A stretch of DNA of 64,000 nt from Plotosus lineatus (lineage: Eukaryota > Chordata > Actinopteri > Siluriformes > Plotosidae). Numbering within the stretch: the first letter of the stretch is position 1; every line of letters starts with the position of its first letter. The position numbers and the translations under genes are program-made. Below are positions 42,241 to 53,130 of this stretch, piece after piece. The stretch lies in the NCBI GenBank assembly GCA_024760905.1, contig CM045750.1, forward strand, positions 20,286,919-20,350,918, read 5' to 3'. The notes below the pieces were generated by a model. That model was given only the letters and a program-made list of their open reading frames with translations. It was not told the DNA's origin and searched no databases.

Positions 42241-42533
42241 CATTTAAGACAATAAGTTTGTAATTATTTTGTAATTATCTTTCAATTCTTCTGGAAATCC
42301 AAAGTCCATTATTCCTGCCAAAGTGAGAAAATACAGGTTATTATACTGAGAGAATAATTTATTTATGTGGAACACATCGCCTCCGGCTGAAAACAAGGAT
42401 TAGCCATGTAAGACTTTAAACATTTTTATTGTGAGGTGTTTAAAAGATTAAAAAATGTGTTTTTAAAATTTCTTTATCATTGTCTTTCTACATCCATTCC
42501 TCAACATGTATGATATTTCTTTATTATTTTTAC

Positions 42534-42586
<53 letters not shown>

Positions 42587-42794
42587 CGTAGCTCACTAGC
42601 GGAATAATAACATTATTGAATTATGTGGAAATGAAATCAGATAACATAGATAATGTGTCAAAATCCTTCATAAACACTGAAAGACTTGTCTGTAATTGCA
42701 CTTAATATTTAAAAATATTAAAATCAGGTAAAAAAAAAAAAAAAGAACCTAAATATTATTTCCCATTAGCGACATGCTAGCTAATTTATGTTCA
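42241..42794. other. AT-rich stretch with (ATT)n
   Basis: A (TTA)n array spans about 42531-42585. No gene or element recognised. Confidence 0.4.
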
Positions 42795-43048
42795 TTCATT
42801 CATTCATTTCATTTTTTTTTTTTTTTTTTTGAACTGCTAATTCCGAATTAGGGTTGTGGGAGGCTGTTGTCCATCTCAGCCGACTTTAGTCGAGGACTCA
42901 AAGAGCAGAAACACGCTGACGGCAGTGCAGCCTACTCTTTTCGAATTTCTTCAATGGTTCTTTCCCATTTCACCACAGACAGTGACAGACATGGTTGGCC
43001 TTTGATAGCCCAGTTAGCAGCATTGCGGGGTGGAGGCGAGGGTGTGTG
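42795..43048 (-). mobile_element. SINE family A1, diverged
   Basis: The tail attcattcatttcatttttt (with T-run), middle gcagaaacacgctgacggca and acagacatggttggcctttg are in order. The head is missing. Confidence 0.75.
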
Positions 43049-43684
43049 TCACAGTCATTAAAAAAATTTGCCTTTCAAAATACTGACAGTGCCCATTTTC
43101 TCAGTTTGAAAAACACTGTCGGGAGATCTGTCCACCCCAAGCCTCCCACTGTTACCCTGGCTTTTAACATGGAATTGAATGGCAGTAACGGAGGAACAAC
43201 CTCCCTTTGGGTGGGTCTGGATAGAGGCCCATCTGGATGTAGTGCCTAACATCAGAGATCAAAATCAGAGTTTTGAGGGTGTGAGTAAGAGATCAGGGAT
43301 ATCATCGAATTTCTCCTGCTTATTGAAGTTTTTTAATCTATTTTCTCTCTGTTGAAAGGCAGTTTTATTAATTGTTAATAAAGCCATGCTGAAGACTGAG
43401 GAAATTGTCCATGTGTTTTAAATGCAGCTTTTGATTCACTGTACCGCAGTAGGAAGGACAGGGACAGAGCAGGAGAGAGACAGGTTATGTCATAAATCAA
43501 GGTAAATTTAACAGTCTGTGTTGAAAATTATATTAATTTTGATTTAAAACTACAGCAGGCAGCAACATTTAGGTATTCTAGTATAATACACATGTGATTG
43601 TATGCACATCACCTCTAGCGTCCCCTACCATCTTGACGGATAAGTGGTATAGATACAAAAAGGATGGATGCATGGACGAATGTT
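43049..43684. other. Repeat-poor stretch
   Basis: No element recognised. 43270-43450 is AT-rich and non-repetitive and could hold a regulatory element. Confidence 0.25.
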
Positions 43685-44374
43685 CAGGGATCCCTCGCTA
43701 CTTTATGCTTCAGTTCTGCGGCTTCGGTGCATCATGGGTTATTCAAAAATATTAATCGAAAAAAAAAAAAAAGGAAATTGAGGAAAAATGTGAGGCACTC
43801 CACTGAAGGTAGGCGCTTGTCGCAAGTGATGTATGGTGCTTGTGAGACTTATCCGGACTTGCGATTTTTCAAGTGAGCAAGTAAAGGTTGAGTACTAAAC
43901 AAGTATTCAATGTGCATTTGCTCACTTGAAAGATCGGAAGTCTGGATAAGCCGCGCTTTGTCTTACAAGCACCATATTTCACTTGCGACAAGCGCTTATA
44001 TTCGGTGGAGCGCCTCACAAGTAGGGAAAAAAGTTATGGAAAATGCTGCAAAACAAGGCCAATTATGAAAAAAAAAAATCCCCCCAGAAAAACAACCCAC
44101 AAAACTGCTTATGTTTTTATGTGAGGTGCACATCTGTGTGTGTGCTCGTGCACGTGTCTGTATGTGTGTATTTATATTCTATTTGCATTTTATGGATTAT
44201 TTTTGAATGTTTAATTGTTATCATAAGAATTTATAGCGTTGAATATGTTTATTGATATTATATACACATATATATGTACGTATACGTCAGTCAGGGGAAG
44301 TTGATCCTACTTCGCGGAAATAGGGGTGGGGGGGGTCTCAGTCTCTATTAACCACCGAAAGTGAGGGATCCCTG
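43685..44374 (+). mobile_element. MITE family D copy 3, carrying MITE F
   Basis: The termini cagggatccctcgctacttt and (inward, minus strand) cagggatccctcactttcgg are followed by TA on the right side. The interior has the D signature (aaggccaattatg, tgtatgtgtgtatttatatt, gtcagtcaggggaagttgat). It is interrupted at 43790-44018 by palindromic MITE F. Confidence 0.9.
43790..44018. mobile_element. Palindromic MITE family F, copy 2 (nested)
   Basis: Same structure as 30864-31091: arms starting gtgaggcactccactgaagg and ending gcgcctcac, with centre aaggttgagtactaaacaag. Its insertion into family D shows transposition rather than segmental duplication. Confidence 0.92.
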
Positions 44375-44405
44375 TATATGTAAAAGACTGGAGGGGGGAA
44401 AAAAA

Positions 44406-44419
44406 AATATATATATATA

Positions 44420-44483
<64 letters not shown>
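44406..44483. repeat. (TA)n microsatellite between two MITEs
   Basis: Lies between the right end of D (44374) and the left end of E (44484). Confidence 0.95.
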
Positions 44484-44486
<3 letters not shown>

Positions 44487-44800
44487 TAGACCTTTGACAT
44501 TCATGGGGGTTCGGTTCCAGGCCCTCCCGAGAATTGAGATAATCCGCGAGTTCTGTACCCGGAAGTAAAACCCCATGTATCACGTCACATGCGCGAATGA
44601 GCAGCCGGAAGTAAAATACTATGTATCTGTTATATGCACTAAAATATGCTTCTTAAACACATTTTATTGACAGTCTTACTCATTAATTCAGTATTAATGT
44701 AGTAAAATGTAGTAATGATGAATAAAAACTTTTCAATTTTTACTGTTATATTTATTGATGATAAAATATAAACATTATACAGCATACGTTTAAAAACACC
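44484..44800. mobile_element. MITE family E, terminal part, reverse orientation
   Basis: Begins cagtagacctttgacattca. The following text (aaccccatgtat, gcactaaaatatgcttctta, gacagtcttactcattaatt) is the reverse complement of the right half of the E copy at 13833-14737. The far terminus was not found. Confidence 0.65.
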
Positions 44801-45689
44801 TTTCAAAGCATTCTATGAAATACATACAGCACTGTAGTTTTCAAAAATGCCTACTAGAGGAATGTATTGCATTAGGCGTGAGATGACAGAATTCAGATTT
44901 TAACTGCATTAAGTCCAAGCAGCTCAGCCCCCATTCGAAGCGAGTACAAAACAGAATTTTAAAGTTAGAGAGCGTTACAATCCAAAGAAGCGGTGATGTT
45001 GATGCGAGTTAATCCTCTGGCACAGAGGTGAGCGTGCTTTTGTTTATTGGGAGTAAATGACAGTAGTGCATTCAGGTGTCTGCTATGAGCAGCTCAGCCA
45101 CGCCCCTCGGCCGAAGGGAAGTAAACAGTTAGAGACACAGTGCCCCAAAACACAGACCATAACAAGAAGGACATAAAAGAACAAGAAATGTTTTAATAAT
45201 AAATTGGATCAACAAAACAAAATGAGAAACATGCTACACCACAGTAAATAAAATATAATGCACAAACATTTTAGACATTACCTTAGGTCATTTACTGGAA
45301 TAATAATTGAAAAAGACTTTAATAGTGGAGTGTTTTACAACAGTTCACATTAGAACAGTTCTCATAGCACATCTTTGCCGAACATAACCCAAAAGATCTG
45401 ATTAGAATGGCATGCACAATGCTATGTATGCGTTATGTATGTTGTGTTGCATGACAAAATTTAACAGTACATGTATGTTCCCTAGATTTATGAATCCGAT
45501 GAATAAATACACTAAGTCCATTTTATTGAAGCAGACAGAAACATCTGTGCTTGATGACAAAAGAAGTAATTTTCATGATATGATTTTATTTATTTGTTTA
45601 TTTATTCATTGTTTATCTAAAACCTAAAATGCATAAGAAGGAAGTTGGGAATGTAATAAAGTAAGAGTAAATCACTCGCTCTTGTGTTG
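44801..45689. other. Unannotated stretch
   Basis: May include the rest of the E element up to about 45150 (agccacgcccctcggccgaa). 45170-45690 is AT-rich and unrecognised. Confidence 0.3.
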
Positions 45690-46015
45690 AAATGCAAGCG
45701 TCATGCAAGCGTCTGGTGCCTATTTCAGCCAACATTTGGTGAAAGCTAGGTACACTCTGTTCTACTCACCAAACCATTAGAGGTCCAACACAACAATTTA
45801 TCTTTAAATTTGCACATTGGGCAATTTGGACCAGCGAATTAACTTAATGTTCATGTCTTTTGACTGTCGGGGGAAATCGGAGTACTTGGAGGAGAGCCAT
45901 GCAATCACTGGTTGAACATGGAAACTCCACAAAGAAACACCCAAACAAGGGACTCAACCACAGGACCTTCTTGCTGTGAGATGAATATAATAATTACTAA
46001 GCACTGTGGTGCCCA
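45690..46015 (-). mobile_element. SINE family C, old
   Basis: Diverged tail (cagccaacatttggtgaaag), middle (gtcttttgactgtcggggga) and head (taagcactgtggtgccc) in minus order. Confidence 0.65.
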
Positions 46016-46130
46016 AGTAAGAGTAAATTAGTCTTTAAATTTCAGTAACACTCAGGCAAAATGTTGTATAAAAATGCAGCAAAGGTTATACTGAAGTTTA
46101 TTAATAAAGTACAATGACTCAGATATGTAG

Positions 46131-46425
46131 GTGGGGCCATGGTGTAGTGGTTAGGATGCTGGGCTCATGCTCGGGAGGTTGTGTGTTCGAATCCCAGTTA
46201 GACCCTCACTGGGCAAGGTCTTAACCACAAGTATGCCTCTGTTCCCCCAGCAGTATAAATGGGAACCAGTAAAAAAATATACTGGGAAGGTAACCTGCAA
46301 TGGACTACCGTCCCATCCAGGATGAGTTGAACTCCTGGTAGCTTCATGCTTTGGATACTGGGGATAAGCACTGGCCTGATGAGCCACTATGGCTTGGGTG
46401 TAAAAGGCCCAATGGACTTACTCAG
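46131..46425 (+). mobile_element. SINE family G, full length
   Basis: The head gccatggtgtagtggttagg, B-box gtgtgttcgaatcccagtta, body tatactgggaaggtaacctg and tail ctgatgagccactatggctt match the other two copies. Confidence 0.85.
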
Positions 46426-46954
46426 ATATGTTCAACTCCTGCTCACCAATGCATTACTTTACAGAGAACCACCTTCAGTAAAAGCTCATACATTTAAAAA
46501 AAAAAAAAAAAGTTACCACTGACTCACTTCTTTTAAAAAGCAACACCGGGTACAACATGGACAGAGGGCAAGGAATGCAGGTCCCCTGATTGATGATTAA
46601 AGCTACTTCTGACCAACTCAAGGAGGCATAAAAGTGAACCTTGAGCATAGCTGGGCCAGAAACACACCTCAGGCATAAGCCTCGTTCCTAAATCTCAACA
46701 TCATACAGTTCCACTGAGATCCTTCAACATTTCTTATCAAATCGAATTTCAAATGCAGGACTCGTATAGTACATGCTCTATGGTGCATGATGGTAGTACA
46801 GTCTTTACTTACTGATATGTGTATATATAGATATATTAGTTCGGTGTGGAGTTACAGGGGCAGAAGACTAAGCAGAGAGCTTCTTTCAGAGGAACACTGA
46901 GGTGTTCCCAGACCAGCTGAGAGACATAGGACCGCCAGTGGGTTCTAAGATGAC
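46426..46954. other. Unannotated stretch
   Basis: An A-run at 46497-46511. Otherwise unrecognised. Confidence 0.3.
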
Positions 46955-47055
46955 CTTAGGGTCTCTTCCTGGTTGCACATGAATGAAAAATCAATACCGG
47001 GGAGGTGTTCAGGAGGTACTCTAACCAGAAGCCTAAGTCATATCAACTGGTGCAC
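46955..47055 (-). mobile_element. LINE 3'-end fragment (same family as 2390)
   Basis: gtctcttcctggttgcacat and ggggaggtgttcaggaggta correspond to the text at 2390-2450. Truncated on the right by MITE D. Confidence 0.55.
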
Positions 47056-47305
47056 GTGTACGCATTCAGATGTGCACATCACAAAAATGTAACGAGTTTT
47101 GATGGGAGGTTTTGGTTTTTTTTTTTTTTTGTGTGTGTGTTTGTTTAGGTTTTTGCATAATTGACCTTATTTTTGTGGCATTTTCCTTAACTTTTTACCC
47201 TATTCTTCCTTAATTTCCTTTTTCTTTAATTCGATGAATATTGAAAAAAATATGCGATGAACTGAAGCTGCATGAATTGAAGCGCGAAGTAGTGAGGGAT
47301 CCCCG
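47056..47305 (-). mobile_element. MITE family D copy 4, terminal half
   Basis: ttttgatgggaggttttggt to gcgaagtagtgagggatccc. Only one terminus is present. Ends next to TA. Confidence 0.75.
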
Positions 47306-47414
47306 TATTACAGTAGCTGCTACAAAACCCAGCTTCTCGTCTTACTACATCACGAGTATAAGGAGTGCATTAGAATTAGCACACTGACTTAAACTTGTCA
47401 TTTGAATCAATTAT
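47306..47414. other. Short unique interval
   Basis: Nothing recognised. Confidence 0.3.
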
Positions 47415-47545
47415 TTGCGATGGTCTGGGGAGCTGTCCAGGGTGTACTCGCCCAGAGTCGGTTGAGATGGGTGCCAGCCTCCCCGTGACCCGAATTAGGA
47501 TTACACCATTCAGAAAATGACTGAATGGATGAATGAATGAATTAG
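47415..47545 (+). mobile_element. SINE shared tail (A1/C type) only
   Basis: gatggtctggggagctgtcc to aattaggattacaccattca with ATGAATGA repeats. 5'-truncated, so head A or C cannot be told. Confidence 0.8.
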
Positions 47546-48010
47546 ATTTATTTTGGATTTAGATTAATGATTTGATTTACAAAATTAATCAGCACTTTTA
47601 TGACAAATTAAATTTAATAGTTCAACACTGTGGTACAAAAAAAATAAAAAATAAATAAATAAATAAATAACAGATGATGAGCTATTTCTGCGTGTTGAGA
47701 ATTGTACATTGATGTTGGGAACATTTGGTTATTCAAAGGGTTGGCTGCAATTTCATGCTCTCGCGCTGTAATCTGTCTGGAGGTCCTTGGACATTCCAAT
47801 ATTTGCTTCAGTGAGTATTTAATGTGACTTTATATTAAGTTGTAAGGAGGCATGTGAGGTGAAAAAACTTGCAGTTGACCAAGTCAAACAAATACATGCC
47901 ATATTTTCTATCTTTGATTTTTCTTCATTTTTTTTTTTGATTTTTTTTTTTTTTCCAGATATTTGGAATGTTTGCTTGTTGCATGGTTGTTTTGTAGAAC
48001 ATGAAGTCAG
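47546..48010. other. Unannotated AT-rich stretch
   Basis: AAAT repeats (47639-47670) and T-runs. No element or gene. Confidence 0.35.
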
Positions 48011-48014
48011 TGTT

Positions 48015-48264
48015 GATTATTTCATTCATTCATTTTCTGAACTGCTTAATCTTAATGTGGGTGAGGTTACGGTCATAGGGTGCCCATCTCACCCGACTCA
48101 GGCAGAGTATACTGCGGACCAGGCCATCGCAGGGCTTGAAACACGCTGATGGCTATGCAACTCCTCATGTCGAAAGTCAGTAATGGTGGCCGGCCTTTCA
48201 TAACCCAGTCAGCTGCACTGGGGGCGTTGAACGCCCCAACTTTAGGATTAGTAATCTAGTACCG
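48015..48264 (-). mobile_element. SINE family A1 part of a chimera
   Basis: attcattcattttctgaact to taatctagtaccgggcca. It stops inside the head and passes without a gap into family C sequence. Confidence 0.8.
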
Positions 48265-48503
48265 GGCCAACACTCACACAACCATTCATACACTCACATT
48301 CACACCTACGGGCTATTTGTAACAGTCAATTAACATACTTTGCATGTTTTGGACTGTGGGAGGGAACTGGAGTCACCAGAGGAAACCCACACCAACACGG
48401 TGAGGACATGCAAACTCCACACAGAAACTCCCGAGCTGGGAATCGAACCCAGGACCTTCTCGCTGTGAAGCTGACATGCTAACCACTACTCCACCATGCT
48501 TGA
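48265..48503 (-). mobile_element. SINE family C part of a chimera
   Basis: acactcacacaaccattcat to ccactactccaccatgc. Same strand as the A1 piece and directly abutting it, with the C tail replaced by an A1 element. Confidence 0.8.
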
Positions 48504-49040
48504 AGATAAATAAAACTTTACATACATTAATAAATCCCATGCGCTGTGGAATTACATGACTGTCAAAATTTTCAGCATTTTTTTTGACAACTTGATGTCA
48601 GTGCTATGCCGCCTCTGTTTTAAAATAAACATGGTACATGTACATATTGTATAGACTATATTAATCTAAAATAACAAAGTGCCACATCCGGTCCTTTATT
48701 TCATGACGCGTAAAGCAGCTTTGACAGGTTGTTGTGTTTTTGCTAACACATGGACACTTGAAGCTTTACCTGAAATGCATACGGCTGGAACAAGGCCATG
48801 GAAATGAGACATGATTGAATCGTTTCCATTCCTGTAGCCCACACTGGTGAAGCAATGCATGCAGACTGCACATGATTTGTTTACAGTCCTCATACTCACA
48901 TCATCGTGTAAAACGCCGAATGCAAAATATTCTCATATCACAGATTTGCAAGATAGCTGTGCCTCCATAAATCTCTTATCTTTTTTCTTCTTTTTTGGGG
49001 CGGGTTAGCAGTCACCACTGTTAAGCTGAGAAAAGGATAT
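48504..49040. other. Repeat-poor stretch
   Basis: No transposon recognised. 48690-48960 has mixed composition and a minus-strand frame without domains. Confidence 0.28.
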
Positions 49041-49042
49041 TT

Positions 49043-49143
49043 GAGGGCAGTCGTTGCTCAGTGGTAAAGGCTCTGGGTTGCTGATCAGAAGGTCGGGAGT
49101 TCAATTCTCTGTAATACCAACTGCAGGGCTCCGCAAAATCATA
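49043..49143 (+). mobile_element. SINE family H head fragment
   Basis: gcagtcgttgctcagtggta and gtcgggagttcaattctctg. The tail is missing. Followed at once by MITE D. Confidence 0.65.
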
Positions 49144-49447
49144 TACAGTGATCCCTCGCTACTTCGTGCTTCAGTTTCTGCGGCTTAAGTGCATCGCAGG
49201 TATTTCAAAAATATTCATCAAAAAATTAAGGAAAAATAGGGAAAAAAGTTAAGGAAAATGCCACAAAATAAAGCCAATTATGCAAAAAACCCCAAACAAA
49301 CTAAACAATAACCCAAAACCTCTCAATAAAACGACTTACATTTTTATGTGAGTTGCGCATCTGAGTGTGCGCGGGCATCTGTATGTGTGTATTTATATTT
49401 TATTTACATCTTCTGTATTATTTTTGAATGTTTAATTGTTATGATAA

Positions 49448-52400
49448 GCTTCTTCTTATTTTCCTTCCAGCTTTTCCCTTCAGGGGTCACCACAGCAAAC
49501 CATCCACCTCCATCTCACCCTATCCTCTGTATCTTCTACTCTTACTCCAATGACCTTCATGTCCTCCTTCACCACATCCATAAATCTTCTCTTTGGTCTT
49601 CCTCTAAGCCTTCTGCCTGGTAGTTCCAACCTCAGCATCCTACTGCCAATATACTCACTATCCCTCCTCTGTACATGTCCAAACCATCTCAATCTAGTCT
49701 CTCTGACTTTGTCTCCAAAAACGTCTTACATGAGCTGTCCCTCTGATGTGCTCATTCCTGATCCTATCCATCCTCATTACTCCCAAAAGAGAACCTCAAC
49801 ATTTTCATCTCTGCTACTTCCAGCTCTTCCCCAGGGCCACTTTCTAAACCATACAACATCGCTGGCCTCATCACCATCTTGAACACTTTTCCTTTCATTC
49901 TTGCTGATCACACATCACACCGGACACTTTTCTCCAACTATTCCATCCTGCCTGTGCACGCTTCTTCACCTCTTTTCCACACTCTCCATTACTCTGGACT
50001 GTTGCGCCTCAGTACTTAAAATCCTCCACCTTCTTTATCTCTGCTCCCTGTAACCTCACCATTCCTCTTGGGTCCTTTTCGTTCACACACAAGTATTCTG
50101 TTTTACTGAGGCTAACCTTCATTCCCCTCCTTTCCAGGGCATACCTCCACCTTTCTAGATTTTCTTGCACTTGTTCTCTGCTCTCCCTACAGATCACAAT
50201 GTCATCTGCAAACATCACACTCCATGGAGATTCTTGTCTAACCTCGTCTGTCATAGCAAACAAGAAGGGGCTCAAAGCTGACCCTTGATGCAGTCCCACC
50301 TTCACCTTGAACTCTTCTGTCACACTGACAGCACACCTCACCACTGGCTTACATCTCTCATACATGTCCTGCACCTCAGCACCCTGTCCTATGCTTTCTC
50401 CAGATCCACAAAGGCACAATGCCGCTCCTTCTGACATTCTCTTTACTTCTCTATTAACATCCTCAAGGCAAACACTGCATCTGTGGTGGTCTTTCTTGGC
50501 ATGAAACCAAACTGTTGTTCTCAAATGCTGACCTCTGCCCTTAGTCTAGCTTCCACTATTCTTTTCCATAACTTCATTGTATGGCTCATGAACTTTATCC
50601 CTCTGTAGTTGCCACAACTCTGCACATCTCCCTTGTTCTTAAAAATGGGCGCAAGCACCCCCCCCCATTCCTCCGGCATCCTCTCAGTCTCTAAGACCTT
50701 GTTGAATGTTGTCAGAAAATCTACTGCTACCTCTCCTAGACACTTCCATGCCTCCACCGGTATGTCATCAGGACCAACTGTCTTTCCACTCTTCATCCTC
50801 TTCTCAATGTCTGCCTCACTTCACCCTTACTAATCTTTGCTACTTCCTGGTCCTCAACAGTCACCTCTTCTACTCTTTTTTTCTCTCTCATTTTCCTCAT
50901 TGATCAAGTCTTCAAAGTACTCTTTCCATCTTCCCAGCACACTTCTGTCATCACTCAATACATTTCCCACCCTGTCCTTAATCACTTTAACTTGCTGCAC
51001 ATCCTTGCAATCTCTATTTTTCTGCTGTGCCAACCTGTATAAATCATTTTCTCCCTCCTTACTGTCCAACCTAGCATACAAGTCATCATACGACCTTTGT
51101 TTGGCCTTTGACACTGCTACCTTCGCCTTACACTGTGTCTCCCTGTTCTCCTGTTTACTCTCTTAGGTCCTCTCTATGTCCCATTTCTTCTTAGCTAACC
51201 TCTTCTTTTGTACACTCTCCTGCACTTCCTCATTCCACCTCCCAGAAGACACGCCAAGTACTCTCTTATCTGTCTCCCTGATCACATTAGCTGGAGTTGT
51301 CCAGTCATCTAGAAGCGCTTTCTGACCACCCAAACCCAGTTTCAACTCCTCCTTGAAGACAACACGACACTCTTCCTTTTTCAGCTTCCACCACTTTGTC
51401 TTCTGCTCTGCCTTTGCCTTCTTCACCTCTCTTACCATCAGCATCATCCTGCACACCACCATCCTATGCTGTCTGGCAACACTCTCGCCCACTACTACTT
51501 TGCAGTCACTGACTTCCTTCAAATTACATCGCCTACACAAGATGTAGTCGACCTGTGTGCTCCTACCTCCCCTTTTATAAGTCACCCTATGCTCCAGTCT
51601 CTTCTGAAAGAAAGTATTCACCACAGCCATTTCCATCTTTTTTGCAAAATCTATCAACATCTGTCCTTCTGTGTTCCTGTCCTGGATACCAAACCTGCCC
51701 ATCACTTCATCGTCCCATCCGTTTCCTGCACCAACATGTCCATTGAAGTCTGCCCCAATGACCACTCTTTCACCTCTGGGGGTACTCTGCATCACTTCAT
51801 CTTACTCACTCCAGAATCTCTCCTTCTCTTTTAGCTCACACCCTGCCTGTGGGCCATAAGCACTAACAACATTGAACATCACACCTCCAATTTCTAACTT
51901 GAGACTCATCACTCTTTTCACTTCTAGAACATTCCTGACAAACTCCTCCTTCAAGATGACTCCTACTCCATTTCTCTTCCCATCCACACCATAAAAAAAG
52001 GCTTAAACCCTGCTCCTAAGCTTCTAGCCTTGCTACCGTTCCACCTGGTCTCTTGAACACACAGTATGTCCACCTTCCTCCTCTGCATCATGTCAGCCAG
52101 CTCTCTACCTTTTCCTGTCATAGTTCCAACATTCAAAGTCCCTACGCTCAGGCCTGGACTCGTGCTTTCCTCTTCTCTCTCTGCCTACAAACACGCCTCC
52201 CGTCTCTCCTTCTTCAACCACTCCTTCTTCGACCAACAGTAGTCCAATTTCTACCAGCACCCCATTGGTTAACAGCACTGATGGCGGTTGTTGTTAACCT
52301 GGGCCTCGACCTATCCGGTATGAATTTTGTCTTTACAGTTTGCATTTTGTATTCTGGTAAAAGTTTTACGCCGGATGCCCTTCCTGTCGCAACCCTCTGC

Positions 52401-52466
52401 TTTTATCTGGGCTTGGGACCAACGTGAGGGCGGACACTTGTTTGTGCCCCCCTTACGGCTGCATTA
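49448..52466 (-). mobile_element. RTE-like non-LTR retrotransposon, nearly full length, defective
   Basis: A 3.0-kb minus-strand element. The 5' leader (52330-52466) contains cgacaggaagggcatccggc. The apurinic endonuclease domain follows, then reverse transcriptase, then the conserved C-terminal segment, a stop, and a short AAGAAGAAG-type 3' tail at 49448-49460. A single polyprotein without a separate ORF1, a 3-kb length and a short repeat tail suggest the RTE group, but clade is not proven. It lies inside a family D MITE. Confidence 0.9.
49480..52140 (-). pseudogene. RTE-like LINE polyprotein (endonuclease + reverse transcriptase), broken
   Basis: From the N-terminus: GTLNVGTMTGKGRELADMMQ at about 52133-52074, then VQETRW, the endonuclease N and QE motifs. 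Further on come VVSAYGPQAG (51802-51987) and GADFNGHVG (51750), the conserved Asp-Asn pair, then VDYILCRR (endonuclease C-terminus, 51163-51795). A linker follows at 50854-51114. The RT domain begins GPDDIPVEAWK (50521-50796), then GLHQGSALSPFLFA and the catalytic FADD at 50201-50212. The C-terminal RWFGHVQRRDSEYIGSRML and GRPKRRFMDVV lie at 49480-49692. At least five frame changes or stops separate these blocks, including one in the T-run at 51988-52000. The element cannot make its own proteins. All catalytic blocks remain recognisable, so decay is moderate. Confidence 0.93.
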
Positions 52467-52567
52467 GCATCGACTATGTATTTGTTGATATTATATACAC
52501 ATATACATGTATGTATACATCAGTCAAGGGGGTTGATCCTACTTTGTAGATCTGCCAAATATATCTA

Positions 52568-52835
52568 TAACTGGGCTATATGCAGCTAACTGGGTTATCA
52601 AAGACCGGCCATGTCTCTCACGGTCTATGGTGAGAGGTTCATGTCAAGGAATCATTGCTGACTTTCGACAAGAGTAGCTGCATAGCCTTCAGCGTGTTTC
52701 TGCCCTGCGATGGCCTGGCGAGCTGTCCATGGAGTACTCTGCCCTCCCCGGAGTCGGCTGGGATGGGCGCCAGCCTCCCTGTGACCCTAATTAGGATTGA
52801 GCGGTTACAGAAAAAGAACTGAACATATTGGGTGT
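52568..52835 (+). mobile_element. SINE family A1, 5'-truncated
   Basis: Starts tgcagctaactgggttatca and ends gattgagcggttacagaaaa. Head absent. Confidence 0.85.
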
Positions 52836-52839
52836 CATG

Positions 52840-53005
52840 AAGATGTAGTGGTTGCTTACAGCAAGAAGGCACTAAGTTCCAGCCCCGTGCTCAGGCTTGT
52901 GTAAAGTGTGCATGTTCCCTGCATAGTTAACATGCGTGTCAGTTGGTACTATGGTTTCCTCCTACAGACGGAGAGCGCATTGGGCTAACTGGTTGTTTCA
53001 AATTG

Positions 53006-53076
<71 letters not shown>

Positions 53077-53130
53077 CCTGTGAAGGTCTGGCAAGCTTTA
53101 CAGGGTGTAACCTGCCTTTGCAAATAAGTG
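52840..53130 (+). mobile_element. SINE family C with internal (TG)n
   Basis: The head tgaagatgtagtggttgctt is followed by cttgtgtaaagtgtgcatgt, then ggctaactggttgtttcaaa, a (TG)n array (53007-53071), and gaaggtctggcaagctttac. The array occupies the same SINE position as in the copy at 12880. Confidence 0.75.

Larger units (their letters stand above)
49146..52545 (+). mobile_element. MITE family D copy 5, split by a LINE
   Basis: The left terminus cagtgatccctcgctacttc is at 49146. The D interior runs to ttgttatgataagc (49447) and resumes at tatgtatttgttgatattat (52467) until about 52545, where the right terminus is lost. The 3-kb gap is the LINE. Confidence 0.88.

Noticed and set aside
46131..46205. 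Possible tRNA gene
   Set aside because: A- and B-box-like motifs are present, but the sequence is the head of a repeated SINE (family G) and I see no proper acceptor stem.
51466..51834. Plus-strand frames over the LINE
   Set aside because: Antisense shadows of the endonuclease/reverse transcriptase polyprotein.
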